The notes: generated by a model from the letters alone, not told the origin. 64,000 nt of DNA from Actinomycetota bacterium (GCA_005884115.1 VAXW01000003.1:434001-498000), one strand, 5' to 3'. Numbered from the stretch's first letter, positions 55,686 to 64,000 are shown. Numbers and translations: made by a program.

Positions 55686-56968
55686 GCGCGCGGGCCGGGA
55701 TAGTCGTGACCGGCACCGAGGTGTTGAGCGGGAGGGTGAACGATCGCAACGGCCCCTGGCTGGCCGAGCGCCTGCGCGAGCTTGGCGTCGATCTCGCGTA
55801 CACGACGATCGTCGGAGACCGGCCCGAGGACATGCACGCGGCGCTCAGCTTCATGGCTCGCCACGAGCTCGACTTGGTGCTCTCGAGCGGCGGCCTCGGC
55901 CCGACGGCCGACGACCTCACGGCGGAGGTCGTAGGGCGCTTCCAGGGGCGCGAGATGGTGCTCGATGAGGCGCTCGAACGCCGCATCGCCGAGATCGTCG
56001 AGCCGCTCGCGCGGCGCTGGGCGAACCTCGACCGCCGGGCGATCGAAGAGGGGACCAGAAAGCAGGCCACGATCCCCCTCGGCGCGACCGTGCTCGCGCC
56101 GGTCGGGACGGCTCCCGGCCTGGTCGTGCCGCCCGCCGAGGACGGTGCCGGGCCCACGATCGTGGTCCTGCCGGGGCCGCCGCGCGAGCTGCAGCCCATG
56201 TGGGAGCAGGCGCTCCAGACAGAGGCTCTGCGCGCAGCGATTAAACGTGCCACCACCTACCGCCAGCAGATGCTGCGCCTGTTCGGCATCCCCGAGTCGG
56301 AGATCGCCGAGACGCTGCGCGTCGCCGCGCGCGATGGGGTGGCCCTGGAGCGGCTCGAGATCACCACCTGCCTGAAAGGCGGTGAGATAGAGGTCGTCAC
56401 GCGCTATGAGCCGCCCGCGGAGGACGCCTACCAGAAGCTGGTCGAGCTTGTGCGCGAGCGCCACGCGGACACCCTGTACTCGCTCGATGGGACCTCCGTC
56501 GACGAGCAGGTGGCCACGCTCTTGAGCGGGCACACGATCGCCACGGCCGAGTCCTGCACGGGTGGTCTGCTGGCCGCTCGCCTGAGCGCACGCGCGGGTG
56601 CGTCGGCGTACTTCAAGGGCGCGATCGTCGCCTACTCAGACGAGGTCAAGGTCGCGCAGGCGGGCGTTCCGAGCGAGCTGATAAGCGCACACGGCGCCGT
56701 GTCCGAGCAGGTAGCCGAGGCGCTTGCCGACGGCGCGCGCTCGCGTACGAAGGCAGACATCGGAGTGGGGATCACGGGCATCGCGGGGCCCTCCGGCGGT
56801 ACAGAGGAGAAGCCCGTGGGGCTGGTGTGGTTGAGCGTGGCAGGCCCAGGCGAGGCGCGCGTGACCCGCTCGGTCAACCTTCCCGGCGGGCGCGCGGACG
56901 TTCGCGAGCGCGCTACCACTGTCGCGATGCACATGATCCGCCGCACGCTCAGCGAGCTCGCGCGCTGA
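55682..56968 (+). CDS. cinA: CinA-family protein with nicotinamide-nucleotide amidase domain
   Basis: The 428-aa protein has the N-terminal MoCF-like domain ([48 protein letters not shown]) and the C-terminal PncC-type amidase domain ([39 protein letters not shown]). It recycles NMN from NAD turnover. The cinA-recA neighbourhood is common, here separated by two genes. GTG 55682 overlaps the previous stop. Confidence 0.94.
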   Translation: MSARAGIVVTGTEVLSGRVNDRNGPWLAERLRELGVDLAYTTIVGDRPEDMHAALSFMARHELDLVLSSGGLGPTADDLTAEVVGRFQGREMVLDEALERRIAEIVEPLARRWANLDRRAIEEGTRKQATIPLGATVLAPVGTAPGLVVPPAEDGAGPTIVVLPGPPRELQPMWEQALQTEALRAAIKRATTYRQQMLRLFGIPESEIAETLRVAARDGVALERLEITTCLKGGEIEVVTRYEPPAEDAYQKLVELVRERHADTLYSLDGTSVDEQVATLLSGHTIATAESCTGGLLAARLSARAGASAYFKGAIVAYSDEVKVAQAGVPSELISAHGAVSEQVAEALADGARSRTKADIGVGITGIAGPSGGTEEKPVGLVWLSVAGPGEARVTRSVNLPGGRADVRERATTVAMHMIRRTLSELAR

Positions 56969-56986
56969 GCGCACTGCTGTGCACGC

Positions 56987-58357
56987 TCAGCGGGCCAGCT
57001 GGGATGTCGCGCCCAGCGAGCGCCCACCGTCGTGCTCGCCGAGGGCGAACAGTCGCCACTGGCCGGGAACGCCCTTGAGCTCGTGGACACCTCGATCGAG
57101 CAGCTCGATCCCGGAACCCATCACTAGATCCTTGACGGTGCCAGACACGAGCACGCCGCCAGACGGCGCCAGCGCGCCCACGCGCGCCGCCACGTGAACC
57201 GCGATGCCTCCGAGATCATCGCCCCGCAGCTCGCACTCGCCGGCGTGCAGGCCGGCTCTGAGCTCCACTCCCAGCTCGCGCGCCTCCTCCACGACCGCAG
57301 ATGCGCAGCGGATCGCCCTCGCAGGGCCGTCGAAGCTGGCGAGGAAGCCGTCCCCAGTGTGCTTGACCTCCCGTCCGCAAAACAGCTCGAGCTGGGCCCG
57401 CACAAGTGCGTCGTGGCGATCGAGCAGGGCCCGCCACGCGCGGTCGCCGAGCTCGGCCGCCCGTCTGGTGGAGTCGACGATGTCCGTGAACAGAACGGTC
57501 GCGAGCACGCGGTCCGGCCGCTCTTCTACGCGCGCCCCGGTGAGGAATTCCTGTATCTCGCCAGCAACCGCCTCAGGGTCGCCGGCGCCCGGGAAGTGGT
57601 CGCGGCCCGGGAGCTCGACGTATCGAGCGCCGGGGACCAGCTCCGCCATCGCGCGTCCGCCGGCGGCCGGGATCGGTGAGTCGCGGTGGTGCAGTACGAG
57701 CGTCGGAACCCTGACCAGGGGCAGCACGGGGCGCGCGTCGACGCGCTGGATCGCCTCCCACAGCGAGAGCGCCATCCCGGGACTCATGGAGGCCCGCTCG
57801 AACGTGCCCCACAAGCGCTTGGCCCCCGGCGTGCCGGCCATGGAGGGAGCGATCCACCGAAGCGTCTCGCCCTCGCCCCAGTGATCGATCGTGCGCCTGA
57901 TGTTCAGCGCCTGCTCCGACCACGTCATCTCCGGCGAGGCACCCTCGACGTTGATCCCGACCGCGAAGCCGTCGTACAGGATCAAGCCGATCGTGCGCTC
58001 GGGATGGCTCGCCGCGAACATGGCGCTCATCGCGCACCCCTCGGAGAAGCCGAGCAGAGCTGCCCGCTCGGAGCCCACGGCGTCCATCACCGCGCGGATG
58101 TCATCCATGCGCTCTTCGAACGTCGGCGCCTCGCCGACGGGGTCGGAGAGCCCGCTGCCGCGCTTGTCGAACATGATCAGCCGCGAAAAGCCGGCCAGTC
58201 GGAGCAGGAAGCTCGTGAGCGTGGGGTTCATCCACTGAAAGTCCAGGTGCGAGAGCCAGCCCCACACGTAGACGAGGTCGATCGGCCCCTCGCCGAGTAC
58301 CTGGTAGGCGATGTTGACGTCGCCGCTCTTGGCGTAGCTGGTCTTGGGTGGCGACAT
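56987..58357 (-). CDS. alpha/beta-hydrolase fused to class III adenylate/guanylate cyclase domain
   Basis: The 456-aa protein joins two modules. Residues about 10-290 are an alpha/beta-hydrolase with nucleophile elbow LLGFSEGCAMSA and the acid/His region (ELPGRDHFPGAG). Residues about 295-450 are a class III nucleotide cyclase with metal aspartates in VLFTDIVDSTRRAAELG and HTGDGFLASFDG, and a Gly-rich LRAGLHAGECELRGDDLGG. It could make cAMP under control of a ligand bound by the hydrolase half. ATG 58357 has AGGA upstream; the longer open frame overlaps thpR antisense. This architecture is frequent in actinobacteria. Confidence 0.9.
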   Translation of the reverse strand: MSPPKTSYAKSGDVNIAYQVLGEGPIDLVYVWGWLSHLDFQWMNPTLTSFLLRLAGFSRLIMFDKRGSGLSDPVGEAPTFEERMDDIRAVMDAVGSERAALLGFSEGCAMSAMFAASHPERTIGLILYDGFAVGINVEGASPEMTWSEQALNIRRTIDHWGEGETLRWIAPSMAGTPGAKRLWGTFERASMSPGMALSLWEAIQRVDARPVLPLVRVPTLVLHHRDSPIPAAGGRAMAELVPGARYVELPGRDHFPGAGDPEAVAGEIQEFLTGARVEERPDRVLATVLFTDIVDSTRRAAELGDRAWRALLDRHDALVRAQLELFCGREVKHTGDGFLASFDGPARAIRCASAVVEEARELGVELRAGLHAGECELRGDDLGGIAVHVAARVGALAPSGGVLVSGTVKDLVMGSGIELLDRGVHELKGVPGQWRLFALGEHDGGRSLGATSQLAR

Positions 58358-58486
58358 CGAGCAGTCCTGTGAGCCAAGCCTACCGCTGGGTGACCGGCTC
58401 GAAGCTGCCGGGCGCTCGCGGCGCCGAAGCGGCCGGCGGACGGCCCGGCGATGCAGGAGCAGCGCGAGAGTAGGATCGAGGCTGGC

Positions 58487-59125
58487 ATGTCGCGCGGAGC
58501 AACAGCCCGGCTGTTCGCAGCTGTCGAGCTCCCGGCGACGGTGCGAGAAGAGCTTCTCGCCTGGACGCAGGGCGTGGCCGGGAGGAGGCTGGCGCGTGCT
58601 GGCCGTGAGGCGCCCGGCACCCTGCGGGTGCTGGAGGCCTCCTCGCTGCATCTGACGCTCTGTTTCCTGGGCAGCCGCCCGGTGGAGGAGATCTCGCGCG
58701 CGACCGGAGCGATCGCGGAAGCGCTCGATCGCCACCTCGAGGACGCCCCCGAGCTGTCGCTGGGCGCGCCGCTGTGGCTTCCCCCGAAGCATCCGCGCGC
58801 GCTGACCGTCGAGGTCCGCGACGACTCGGGCACGCTGCAGAGGCTCCAGGGCGCCCTGGCAGAGGCGCTCGCCGGGGCGATCGACTGGCAGCCTGAGCGG
58901 CGCCGTTTCAAAGCCCACATCACCGTCGCGCGGATGCGCGCTGACCGCGCCAGGGGAAGGTCGCGCGCGGGCCAGGGACATGATCCGCTCCCGCCCACGC
59001 CGCAGCTGCGCTTCAGCGCCCCAGCGGTTGCCCTGTATCGCTCGTGGCTCTCGCCGCACGGGGCGAGCTACGAGGTGATCGCCCGGCTCTCGCTCGCGGC
59101 GGCCTCAGGCGCGGCGCGGGGGTAG
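58487..59125 (+). CDS. thpR: RNA 2',3'-cyclic phosphodiesterase (2H family, ThpR/LigT)
   Basis: The 212-aa protein has both HxTx motifs of the 2H phosphoesterases, LHLTLCFLG and AHITVARMR, spaced as in LigT/ThpR. It opens 2',3'-cyclic phosphates on RNA ends. A basic stretch ([14 protein letters not shown]) follows the second motif. ATG 58487 with GAGG 6 bases upstream is chosen over ATG 58451. It occupies the place between cinA and recA. Confidence 0.92.
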   Translation: MSRGATARLFAAVELPATVREELLAWTQGVAGRRLARAGREAPGTLRVLEASSLHLTLCFLGSRPVEEISRATGAIAEALDRHLEDAPELSLGAPLWLPPKHPRALTVEVRDDSGTLQRLQGALAEALAGAIDWQPERRRFKAHITVARMRADRARGRSRAGQGHDPLPPTPQLRFSAPAVALYRSWLSPHGASYEVIARLSLAAASGAARG

Positions 59126-59168
59126 GCGCCCGCCGCCCCGCGGACGCCGGCAAGAGCCGCCGGCCCGC

Positions 59169-59813
59169 TCACGCGATGGAGTATCGGGCAGCAGCGGGCG
59201 AGCACTCCGACGCCGCCGTGGCTTCATCGGCGGACGCTTCGACTGCTTCTTCGTACGGCGCTTCGCCCGCGGAGTCCGGGCTGCCTTCGCTTTCGCAGGT
59301 CGATTCGCCGGGCGCGCCCTCTTCCTGGCTGTCCTGTTCAGGTCCCGCTTCGCCCGCCACGCTGCAAGCGTCGCTCGTGGAGCCTTCGCTCGCAGATGCC
59401 GCCCCCGCGGCCGCGCCGCAGTGAGCTTCAGCTTCGCCTTCTTCCTCTCCGCCTCCTACACACGCGTAGGAGGCGTGTCCCGCAGTAACCGGGGCTCTGC
59501 CGTCGAGGCATCCCGGGCCGAAGCTGTCGAAGACCCGCGCATGGTGGCGCCCGCGGTGCGCCTTGCGGGCGTACCTCCTGGCCGCGGCATGCCTGGCGCG
59601 GCGCCTGAGGGACTTGGCGGCGGTACGGCTGCGGTTTGTGCGCGACGCCGCACAGGACCCAGCTGAGTGACTGGCGCCAAGCGAGCGGCAAGCCTGCCTC
59701 GCTGGCTGAGCGAAGGCGCGCCCGGCGGAGGAGAGCAGGATGGCGAGAGCGGCCATCGCGAGCGCCAGGGCCATGCGCACGGCTGATCGTCGGGCGAGGG
59801 CGGTGTCGGACAA
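59169..59813 (-). CDS. putative secreted protein with basic middle and acidic C-terminal half
   Basis: No family is recognised. From TTG 59813 (GTAGGGA upstream) the product is 214 aa; ATG 59774 would give 201 aa. A signal peptide is likely (ALALAMAALAILLSSAGRAFA). The next about 60 residues are Arg/His-rich and the C-terminal half is rich in Glu, Ala, Ser and Gly with scattered cysteines, so the protein is strongly bipolar in charge. It is divergent from recA. The open frame continues to 60020 across the recA control region, which I take as chance. Coding status is moderate. Confidence 0.45.
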   Translation of the reverse strand: MSDTALARRSAVRMALALAMAALAILLSSAGRAFAQPARQACRSLGASHSAGSCAASRTNRSRTAAKSLRRRARHAAARRYARKAHRGRHHARVFDSFGPGCLDGRAPVTAGHASYACVGGGEEEGEAEAHCGAAAGAASASEGSTSDACSVAGEAGPEQDSQEEGAPGESTCESEGSPDSAGEAPYEEAVEASADEATAASECSPAAARYSIA

Positions 59814-59955
59814 GGTTTCCCTACGGATCGGTCGGTCAAGAAGCTTGGGGTGTGATCGTCGGGCGTCACGGCAATCGTGAGCCCGCGGTGCAGCCGTGGA
59901 CGAAACGGGACCGAGCGGGGGCGAGCGTGCCCGAGGCGCCTGCTCGCAGCGGACG

Positions 59956-59969
59956 CGAACAGCTGTTCC
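59956..59969 (+). promoter_or_regulatory. LexA (SOS) box upstream of recA
   Basis: CGAACAGCTGTTCC matches the Gram-positive SOS box CGAAC-N4-GTTC. It lies 49 bases before the recA ATG and just ahead of a -10-like TAGCCT (59985-59990), so a bound LexA would cover the -35 region. Confidence 0.85.
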
Positions 59970-60018
59970 GTCCGCGACGCGCTCTAGCCTCGTCAGTCCA
60001 CCCGAACCGGAGGAGACC

Positions 60019-61188
60019 ATGTCCGTGACCGATCAGGAGAAGGCTGCCAAGGCGCGAGACGCCGCACTTCGGGGTGCGCTCACGCAGATCGAGCGCGAGT
60101 TCGGCAAGGGCACTGTCATGCGCATGGGAGACGAGGGGGCGCAGGTGCGCTGCGAGGTGATACCCACGGGCGCGCTGTCGCTCGATCTCGCACTCGGTAT
60201 CGGCGGCGTTCCCAGGGGCCGAATCGTCGAGGTGTTCGGCCCGGAGTCCTCTGGCAAGACGACGATGGTCTACCACGTGCTCGCAGAGGCGCAGAGGCTG
60301 GGCGGCGTCTGCGCGTTCATAGACGCAGAGCACGCGATGGACCCGCTCTATGCCAAGCAGATCGGCGTGGACATCGACGAGCTGCTCGTATCGCAGCCCG
60401 ACTACGGAGAGCAGGCGCTGGAGATCGCGGACATGCTCGTGCGCTCGGGCGCCGTTGACGTGGTGGCGATCGACTCGGTCGCCGCGCTCACGCCGCGCGT
60501 GGAGCTGGAGGGCCAGATGGGCGACCAGACGGTCGGCTCGCAGGCCCGGATGATGTCGCAGGCGATGCGCAAGCTCGCGGGCAACCTCAACCGCACGAAC
60601 ACGCTCTGCATCCTCACCAACCAGATCCGGGAAAAGGTTGGGGTGATGTTTGGCTCGCCCGAGACCCAGCCGGGAGGCCGCGCGCTGAAGTTCTATGCCT
60701 CTCAGCGCCTGGACATCCGCCGCATCGAGACGCTCAAGGAGGGCACCGAGGCGGTGGGAAACCGGGTGCGGGTGAAGATCGTCAAGAACAAGGTCGCGGC
60801 CCCGTTCCGCCAGGCGGAGTTCGACATCGAGTTCGGCAAGGGCATCTCGACCTCGGGCTGCCTGCTCGATCTCGGCTTGGAGCACAACATCATCTCCAAG
60901 TCGGGCTCGTTCTTCTCATACGCCAACGAGCGCCTCGGCCAGGGGCGCGGCAACGCCAAGTCCCACCTGGACGCCAACCCGGCGCTGGCGAAGGAGATCG
61001 AGGACAAGATCTACGCGGCTCTGGATATCAGCAGGGAGGCACCCACGCCGATCGCCAGCGCGGGCGCGGGTACCCACAAGGGGACAGGCACCCCAGCAGG
61101 CACAGGTGAGCGCACCCGTTCGGGCCCGGGCGACAAGGACGGCTCGGCTCCGATGGCCAGCGAACCGGTGGCCGCAGCGGCGGCTTAG
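60019..61188 (+). CDS. recA: recombinase RecA
   Basis: RecA drives homologous recombination and activates LexA self-cleavage. The 389-aa protein has Walker [10 protein letters not shown], the DNA-loop region [37 protein letters not shown] and the core through about residue 330, then a Gly/Thr/Ala-rich tail longer than usual ([20 protein letters not shown]). ATG 60019 follows GGAGGAG. No recX follows; instead a small secreted-protein gene overlaps the 3' end by 4 bp on the other strand. Confidence 0.98.
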   Translation: MSVTDQEKAAKARDAALRGALTQIEREFGKGTVMRMGDEGAQVRCEVIPTGALSLDLALGIGGVPRGRIVEVFGPESSGKTTMVYHVLAEAQRLGGVCAFIDAEHAMDPLYAKQIGVDIDELLVSQPDYGEQALEIADMLVRSGAVDVVAIDSVAALTPRVELEGQMGDQTVGSQARMMSQAMRKLAGNLNRTNTLCILTNQIREKVGVMFGSPETQPGGRALKFYASQRLDIRRIETLKEGTEAVGNRVRVKIVKNKVAAPFRQAEFDIEFGKGISTSGCLLDLGLEHNIISKSGSFFSYANERLGQGRGNAKSHLDANPALAKEIEDKIYAALDISREAPTPIASAGAGTHKGTGTPAGTGERTRSGPGDKDGSAPMASEPVAAAAA

Positions 61189-61583
61189 CGGCGACGCCTC
61201 AGCCTGGGGAGGCCTTCGAGACGCGGCACGGTGGGCCGCCTGGCGCAGAACGGCACGCGAGGGCTCGCGGCGCCGCGAGCCACCAGCTCCATGCACGGCC
61301 GCATCGCTCTCGTATGACAGGGTTTCGGAGGCTGGGCTCGGGGCGCCCGGGCGGCCGCCACCGGCAGCGCGCAGCCTTCTTCGCAGCGTCCCGTCGCCGT
61401 TGAGCAGGTCTCCGGTAGCTGCGACAGCGACGGGAGAGCTTTGGATGTGAAGGTCGACGCGAGCGGCGCCGGAGCCTCGTGTCGGGACGCCGAGCCGGGT
61501 CGAGCGGAGCCGCCGGCAGCGACGACCGTCCCGATGAGAGCCGCAAGAGCGAGGGCCACAAGCAGAAAGGCCTTACGCCTCAC
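61185..61583 (-). CDS. putative small secreted cysteine-containing protein
   Basis: From GTG 61583 the 132-aa product starts with a clear signal peptide ([21 protein letters not shown]) and has several cysteines in pairs ([32 protein letters not shown]). No family is recognised. No ribosome-binding site precedes the GTG, but a TTACGCT-like -10 lies close upstream, so a leaderless mRNA is possible. The C-terminus is Arg/Pro-rich. Codon use is acceptable; overall coding status is moderate. Confidence 0.45.
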   Translation of the reverse strand: MRRKAFLLVALALAALIGTVVAAGGSARPGSASRHEAPAPLASTFTSKALPSLSQLPETCSTATGRCEEGCALPVAAARAPRAQPPKPCHTRAMRPCMELVARGAASPRVPFCARRPTVPRLEGLPRLRRRR

Positions 61584-61968
61584 GATCTGAGCGTAACGCC
61601 GAGATCCTCCGCGGGTCGAGGTTGGCGACCAGGCGAAGGAGCGCCACGACGACGCTGTCATACAGGCGAGTCGCCGTCTCCTTCTCTCCGTCCGGTGCGG
61701 TAGCGCGCCCGGCTAAGCGCCAACGGAACCGCAAGCCCCGCCAGCTGGCGCGTACCACCTAGCAGGTTCGATACGCGAGCAGTGCGGTGAAGTGACGAAG
61801 GCCCAGGCCATGGGTCGCGACCCGACTGCACGGTGAAAGACGTCACGAGCGACGGGCTAGCGGCGCCGCTGCGCCGTCCGCAGCCCTCGGCCTACCCCGA
61901 ACTGCTGCCAAGCTGGCGCCGTCAATCGGAGCTACCCTCTGGCAACAAGGTGCAGCCAACGAACGAAG
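61584..61968 (+). other. 385-bp gene-poor region upstream of miaB
   Basis: I see no supported gene. It must hold the divergent promoters of the small secreted-protein gene and miaB; TACCCT at 61933-61938 is a -10 candidate about 30 bases before the miaB ATG. No hairpin or repeat stands out. Confidence 0.5.
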
Positions 61969-63330
61969 ATGCCGAGTAAACAGTTGCGGTACCACCTGAC
62001 GACCTTCGGGTGCCAGATGAACGAGCACGACTCCGAGCGTATGAGCGGCATGCTCGAGGCGCTTGGCTACAGCGAGTCGCCTGACCGCGAGAGCGCCGAT
62101 CTGATCCTCTTCAACACGTGCTCGATCCGGGAGTCGGCCGACAGCCGCTTTCTCGCGCATCTGGGCCAGGCCAGGCGGCTGAAGCGTGAGCATCCTGATC
62201 GCATCGTGGGCGTGGGCGGCTGCTGGGCGCAGTCGCTCAAGCATGAGGTTTTCGCACGCTTCCCGTTCGTCGACGTCGCCTTCGGGCCGGGCCAGGTGCA
62301 CAAGCTCGCCGAGTTCCTCACGAGCGAGTCGCTTTCGGCTCAGGGCTACTTCGAGTTCGACGGCTTCACCGGGCGCCTGCCGGCGCGGCGCACGCGCCCG
62401 TTCCAGGCCTGGCTTCAGATCAGCGTGGGGTGCAACTGCGCCTGCTCGTACTGCATCGTTCCCTCCACCCGCGGCCGCGAGGTCAGCCGCCCGCCGCACG
62501 AGCTCGTCGAGGAGGTGCGAGCGATGGCGCGCGACGGCGTGCGCGAGGTGACGCTGCTTGGCCAGAACGTCAACTCCTACGGCCGCGACCTCCCGGCGAC
62601 CGCGATCGCACGTGGCGAGCGGGCCGCCGAGCGCGTGACTTTCGCGGGGCTTTTGGCGCAGATCGACGCGATCGAGGGGATCGAGCGCATCCGCTACACG
62701 AGCCCGCACCCGAAGGACATGCGCGAGGACGTGATCCGCGCCCATCGCGACCTTGAGAGCCTGTGTGAGCACATTCACCTGCCGCTGCAGTCGGGCTGCT
62801 CGCGGATCCTGAAGGCGATGCGGCGCACCTATGACCGCTCCCGGTACATGGATCGCGTGGCCCTGATCCGTGAGCAGGTGCCCGACGTGGCGCTCACGAC
62901 TGACATCATCGTGGGGTTCCCCGGCGAGACCGAGGAGGACTTCTCGCAGACGCTGGAGGTCGTAGAGGAGGTGGGCTACGACGGGGCGTTCACGTTCATC
63001 TACTCTCCGCGCCGCGGGACTGAGGCGGCACGGATCGACGATGGGCTCGTGCCCCACGAGGTGAAGGTCGAGCGCATGGAGCGCCTGGTCGAGCTCGTGC
63101 AGCGCCGCGCGCGGGAGCGAGCCCAGCGCTTTGTCGGGCGCACTCTGGAGGTGCTCGCCGAGGGACCCTCGCGCACCGACGCCGAGAAGCTGCGCGGCCG
63201 CACGCGCCACAACAAGGTCGTCAACTTCAGCGGACTCGCTGCTCCGGGAGAGCTGGCTCAGGTCGAGATCTCTGCAGCCACGAGCCAGACGCTCGCGGGC
63301 GAGGAGACGCTGCTCGCCCGCGCTGCCTAG
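61969..63330 (+). CDS. miaB: tRNA-2-methylthio-N6-dimethylallyladenosine synthase
   Basis: MiaB methylthiolates i6A37 in tRNA using two 4Fe-4S clusters. The 453-aa radical-SAM protein has the N-terminal UPF0004 cysteines (TTFGCQMNEHDSERM, FNTCSIRESA, GVGGCWAQ), the radical-SAM triad in GCNCACSYCIVPSTRGRE and a C-terminal TRAM domain (VGRTLEVLAEG). Position after recA is typical for actinobacteria. ATG 61969 is the start; no strong ribosome-binding site is seen. Confidence 0.96.
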   Translation: MPSKQLRYHLTTFGCQMNEHDSERMSGMLEALGYSESPDRESADLILFNTCSIRESADSRFLAHLGQARRLKREHPDRIVGVGGCWAQSLKHEVFARFPFVDVAFGPGQVHKLAEFLTSESLSAQGYFEFDGFTGRLPARRTRPFQAWLQISVGCNCACSYCIVPSTRGREVSRPPHELVEEVRAMARDGVREVTLLGQNVNSYGRDLPATAIARGERAAERVTFAGLLAQIDAIEGIERIRYTSPHPKDMREDVIRAHRDLESLCEHIHLPLQSGCSRILKAMRRTYDRSRYMDRVALIREQVPDVALTTDIIVGFPGETEEDFSQTLEVVEEVGYDGAFTFIYSPRRGTEAARIDDGLVPHEVKVERMERLVELVQRRARERAQRFVGRTLEVLAEGPSRTDAEKLRGRTRHNKVVNFSGLAAPGELAQVEISAATSQTLAGEETLLARAA

Positions 63331-63383
63331 GCCTGCCGCGGCGACGGGCTTACGAACATTCTCCTTCCGCCCTAAACCACGGC

Positions 63384-63413
63384 CGCGGCCACCGGACGAC
63401 TCCGGCGGCCGCG
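63384..63413 (+). terminator. strong hairpin after miaB, shared with the convergent small gene
   Basis: CGCGGCCACCGGA (63384-63396) pairs with TCCGGCGGCCGCG (63401-63413) with one G-T pair around a CGAC tetraloop, followed by GTGACCGCTGTGTTTGT. Its place between convergent genes supports termination. Confidence 0.65.
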
Positions 63414-63431
63414 TGACCGCTGTGTTTGTCG

Positions 63432-63629
63432 CTACCGCCAGGTTGCGCCCGACGCCGGGCGAAGGCTGGGTTCGGGCCCTGCTTGGGGGGCAGCCTCTCG
63501 CCACGTTCGGCCGAGCGCCGGCGGGCCGGGCGCCGGCTCTTGCCGTGACTTGCCCGGGCCGCCCGGCGGTCCGGATGCGTTGGCGGCGCCTGCCACCATT
63601 GTGGCTCCGAGCAACTTCGAGACTTTCAT
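63432..63629 (-). CDS. small basic peptide gene (65 aa)
   Basis: AGGAGG lies 8 bases before ATG 63629, an excellent ribosome-binding site, and is the main reason to call the gene. The product begins MKVSKLLGATMVAGAANASG and continues Pro/Gly/Arg-rich. The N-terminus could be a short signal or a leader peptide, but it is hardly hydrophobic enough to be sure. No family is recognised and no modifying enzyme is next to it within the window. Confidence 0.4.
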   Translation of the reverse strand: MKVSKLLGATMVAGAANASGPPGGPGKSRQEPAPGPPALGRTWREAAPQAGPEPSLRPASGATWR

Positions 63630-63810
63630 CGTTGAAACCTCCTGGTTGTGGGGTGGGGGGTCGTGGCGGTCATCATCCGCGCAGCGCCTAAGCAGCCAGA
63701 AAGCCCCGAGTAAGAATCCCCGAAGCTCAACGTAGGGGCTCTCTAAGGCGCCGACCGAGTGGCCCCCGGAGCCGGCAGTTTCGATGCGGATTTGGGGGAC
63801 GTATCCGCTC

Positions 63811-63825
63811 GGGAACGGCGTTCCC
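63811..63825 (+). promoter_or_regulatory. 15-bp palindrome upstream of the radical-SAM gene
   Basis: GGGAACGGCGTTCCC is a perfect inverted repeat with a 3-bp centre, 26 bases before the GTG start. It resembles an operator but its spacing is not that of the LexA box. Confidence 0.5.
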
Positions 63826-63838
63826 TCGACCGCATATG

Positions 63839-63852
63839 CGAACATACGTTCG
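63839..63852 (+). promoter_or_regulatory. perfect LexA-type (SOS) box at the start of the radical-SAM gene
   Basis: CGAACATACGTTCG fits CGAAC-RNRY-GTTYG without a mismatch. It runs up to the first base of the GTG start, and the neighbouring CGCATATGCG (63831-63840) is a second palindrome that may hold the -10. Binding here would block transcription start. Confidence 0.75.
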
Positions 63853-64000
63853 TGCGATGGAGCAACCTCACGCTCGACACGGAGGAGCAGCGACGCCTAC
63901 CCGGTTATCGCGATGAGGCGGTGGTGCGCCGCTTCGACGCCCCCGAGGCGCTCGAGACCCGTTTCTACGAGGTCCGCGCGCGCTCGGCGCTCAACCGCGT
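63852..64000 (+). CDS. radical-SAM protein, Rv2578c family (N-terminus only, cut by window edge)
   Basis: The 49 full codons read MRWSNLTLDTEEQRRLPGY and then VRRFDAPEALETRFYEVRA, RSALNR. This matches the family start seen in Rv2578c-type proteins (MRW..., LPG, ...TPEF...FHEV.AKSALN), whose radical-SAM CxxxCxxC site would lie beyond the window. Family members resemble spore-photoproduct-lyase-like radical-SAM proteins, but the reaction is unknown. GTG 63852 is the start; no ribosome-binding site, so the mRNA is probably leaderless. Confidence 0.7.
   Translation, partial: MRWSNLTLDTEEQRRLPGYRDEAVVRRFDAPEALETRFYEVRARSALNR

Noticed and set aside
59775..60020. N-terminal extension of the secreted protein across the recA promoter
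   Set aside because: It would place coding sequence over the SOS box and recA leader, and a signal peptide starts further in.
61843..63504. 553-codon open frame antisense to miaB
   Set aside because: miaB is unmistakable on the plus strand, and this frame is its complement.

Overview
The window is a single 64-kb chromosomal segment of very high G+C, with dense genes, frequent GTG/TTG starts and many 1-29 bp stop/start overlaps. The actinobacterial-type mIHF (mihF), the caa3-type CtaG, the gene orders mihF-gmk-rpoZ-coaBC, rpsO-pnp-pepR-dapB-dapA-rnj and ftsK-cinA-recA-miaB, and several secreted proteins of a style common in Solirubrobacterales point to a deep-branching actinobacterium, most likely class Thermoleophilia. 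That placement is inference from gene content. I see no phage, insertion sequence, CRISPR array or resistance island.

Layout: (1) 1-4659: the 3' part of recJ, a full-length RelA/SpoT enzyme and a diacylglycerol kinase-family gene. (2) 4731-6448: a SAM-I (S-box) riboswitch controlling a ThrC-like PLP enzyme that is translationally coupled to a ubiquitin-fold sulfur-carrier protein ending in Gly-Gly. I read this as a methionine/homocysteine-forming unit rather than a plain threonine synthase; it is the most interesting locus here. (3) 6326-10083: ctaG and a polar amino-acid ABC transporter. (4) 10117-18766: an accessory stretch with an acetyltransferase, a secreted HNH-like protein, SRPBCC/SnoaL folds, a proline-rich repeat protein, a STAS protein, a methyltransferase, a secreted Fn3/InlB-like protein flanked by a 19-bp direct repeat, and a tRNA-Arg(CCG).

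(5) 18888-29434: rnz and then one continuous pyrimidine operon, pyrR-pyrB-pyrC-isochorismatase-like-carA-carB-pyrK-pyrD, preceded by a PyrR-binding loop whose stem covers the pyrR ribosome-binding site. (6) 29558-32726: mihF, gmk, rpoZ, coaBC and a TPR protein. (7) 32784-45513: a translation/RNA block: leader attenuator, rimP, nusA with an added zinc-finger and acidic tail, ylxR, infB, rbfA, nrnA, truB, ribF, rpsO, a peroxiredoxin, pnp and an M16 peptidase. (8) 45510-50071: dapB, a secreted protein on the opposite strand, dapA and RNase J.

(9) 50028-56968: a two-component system divergent from ftsK, then a RodZ-like protein and cinA. (10) 56987-63330: an alpha/beta-hydrolase-adenylate cyclase fusion, thpR, recA with an SOS box, two small secreted proteins and miaB. 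The window ends at the first 49 codons of a radical-SAM (Rv2578c-type) gene whose start sits on a second, perfectly symmetric LexA-type box.

Regulation visible in sequence: a SAM riboswitch with a translational OFF platform, a PyrR translational repressor site, a rimP-nusA terminator, two LexA boxes, and several -35/-10 pairs placed so that transcription would begin at or within a few bases of the start codon (leaderless mRNAs).
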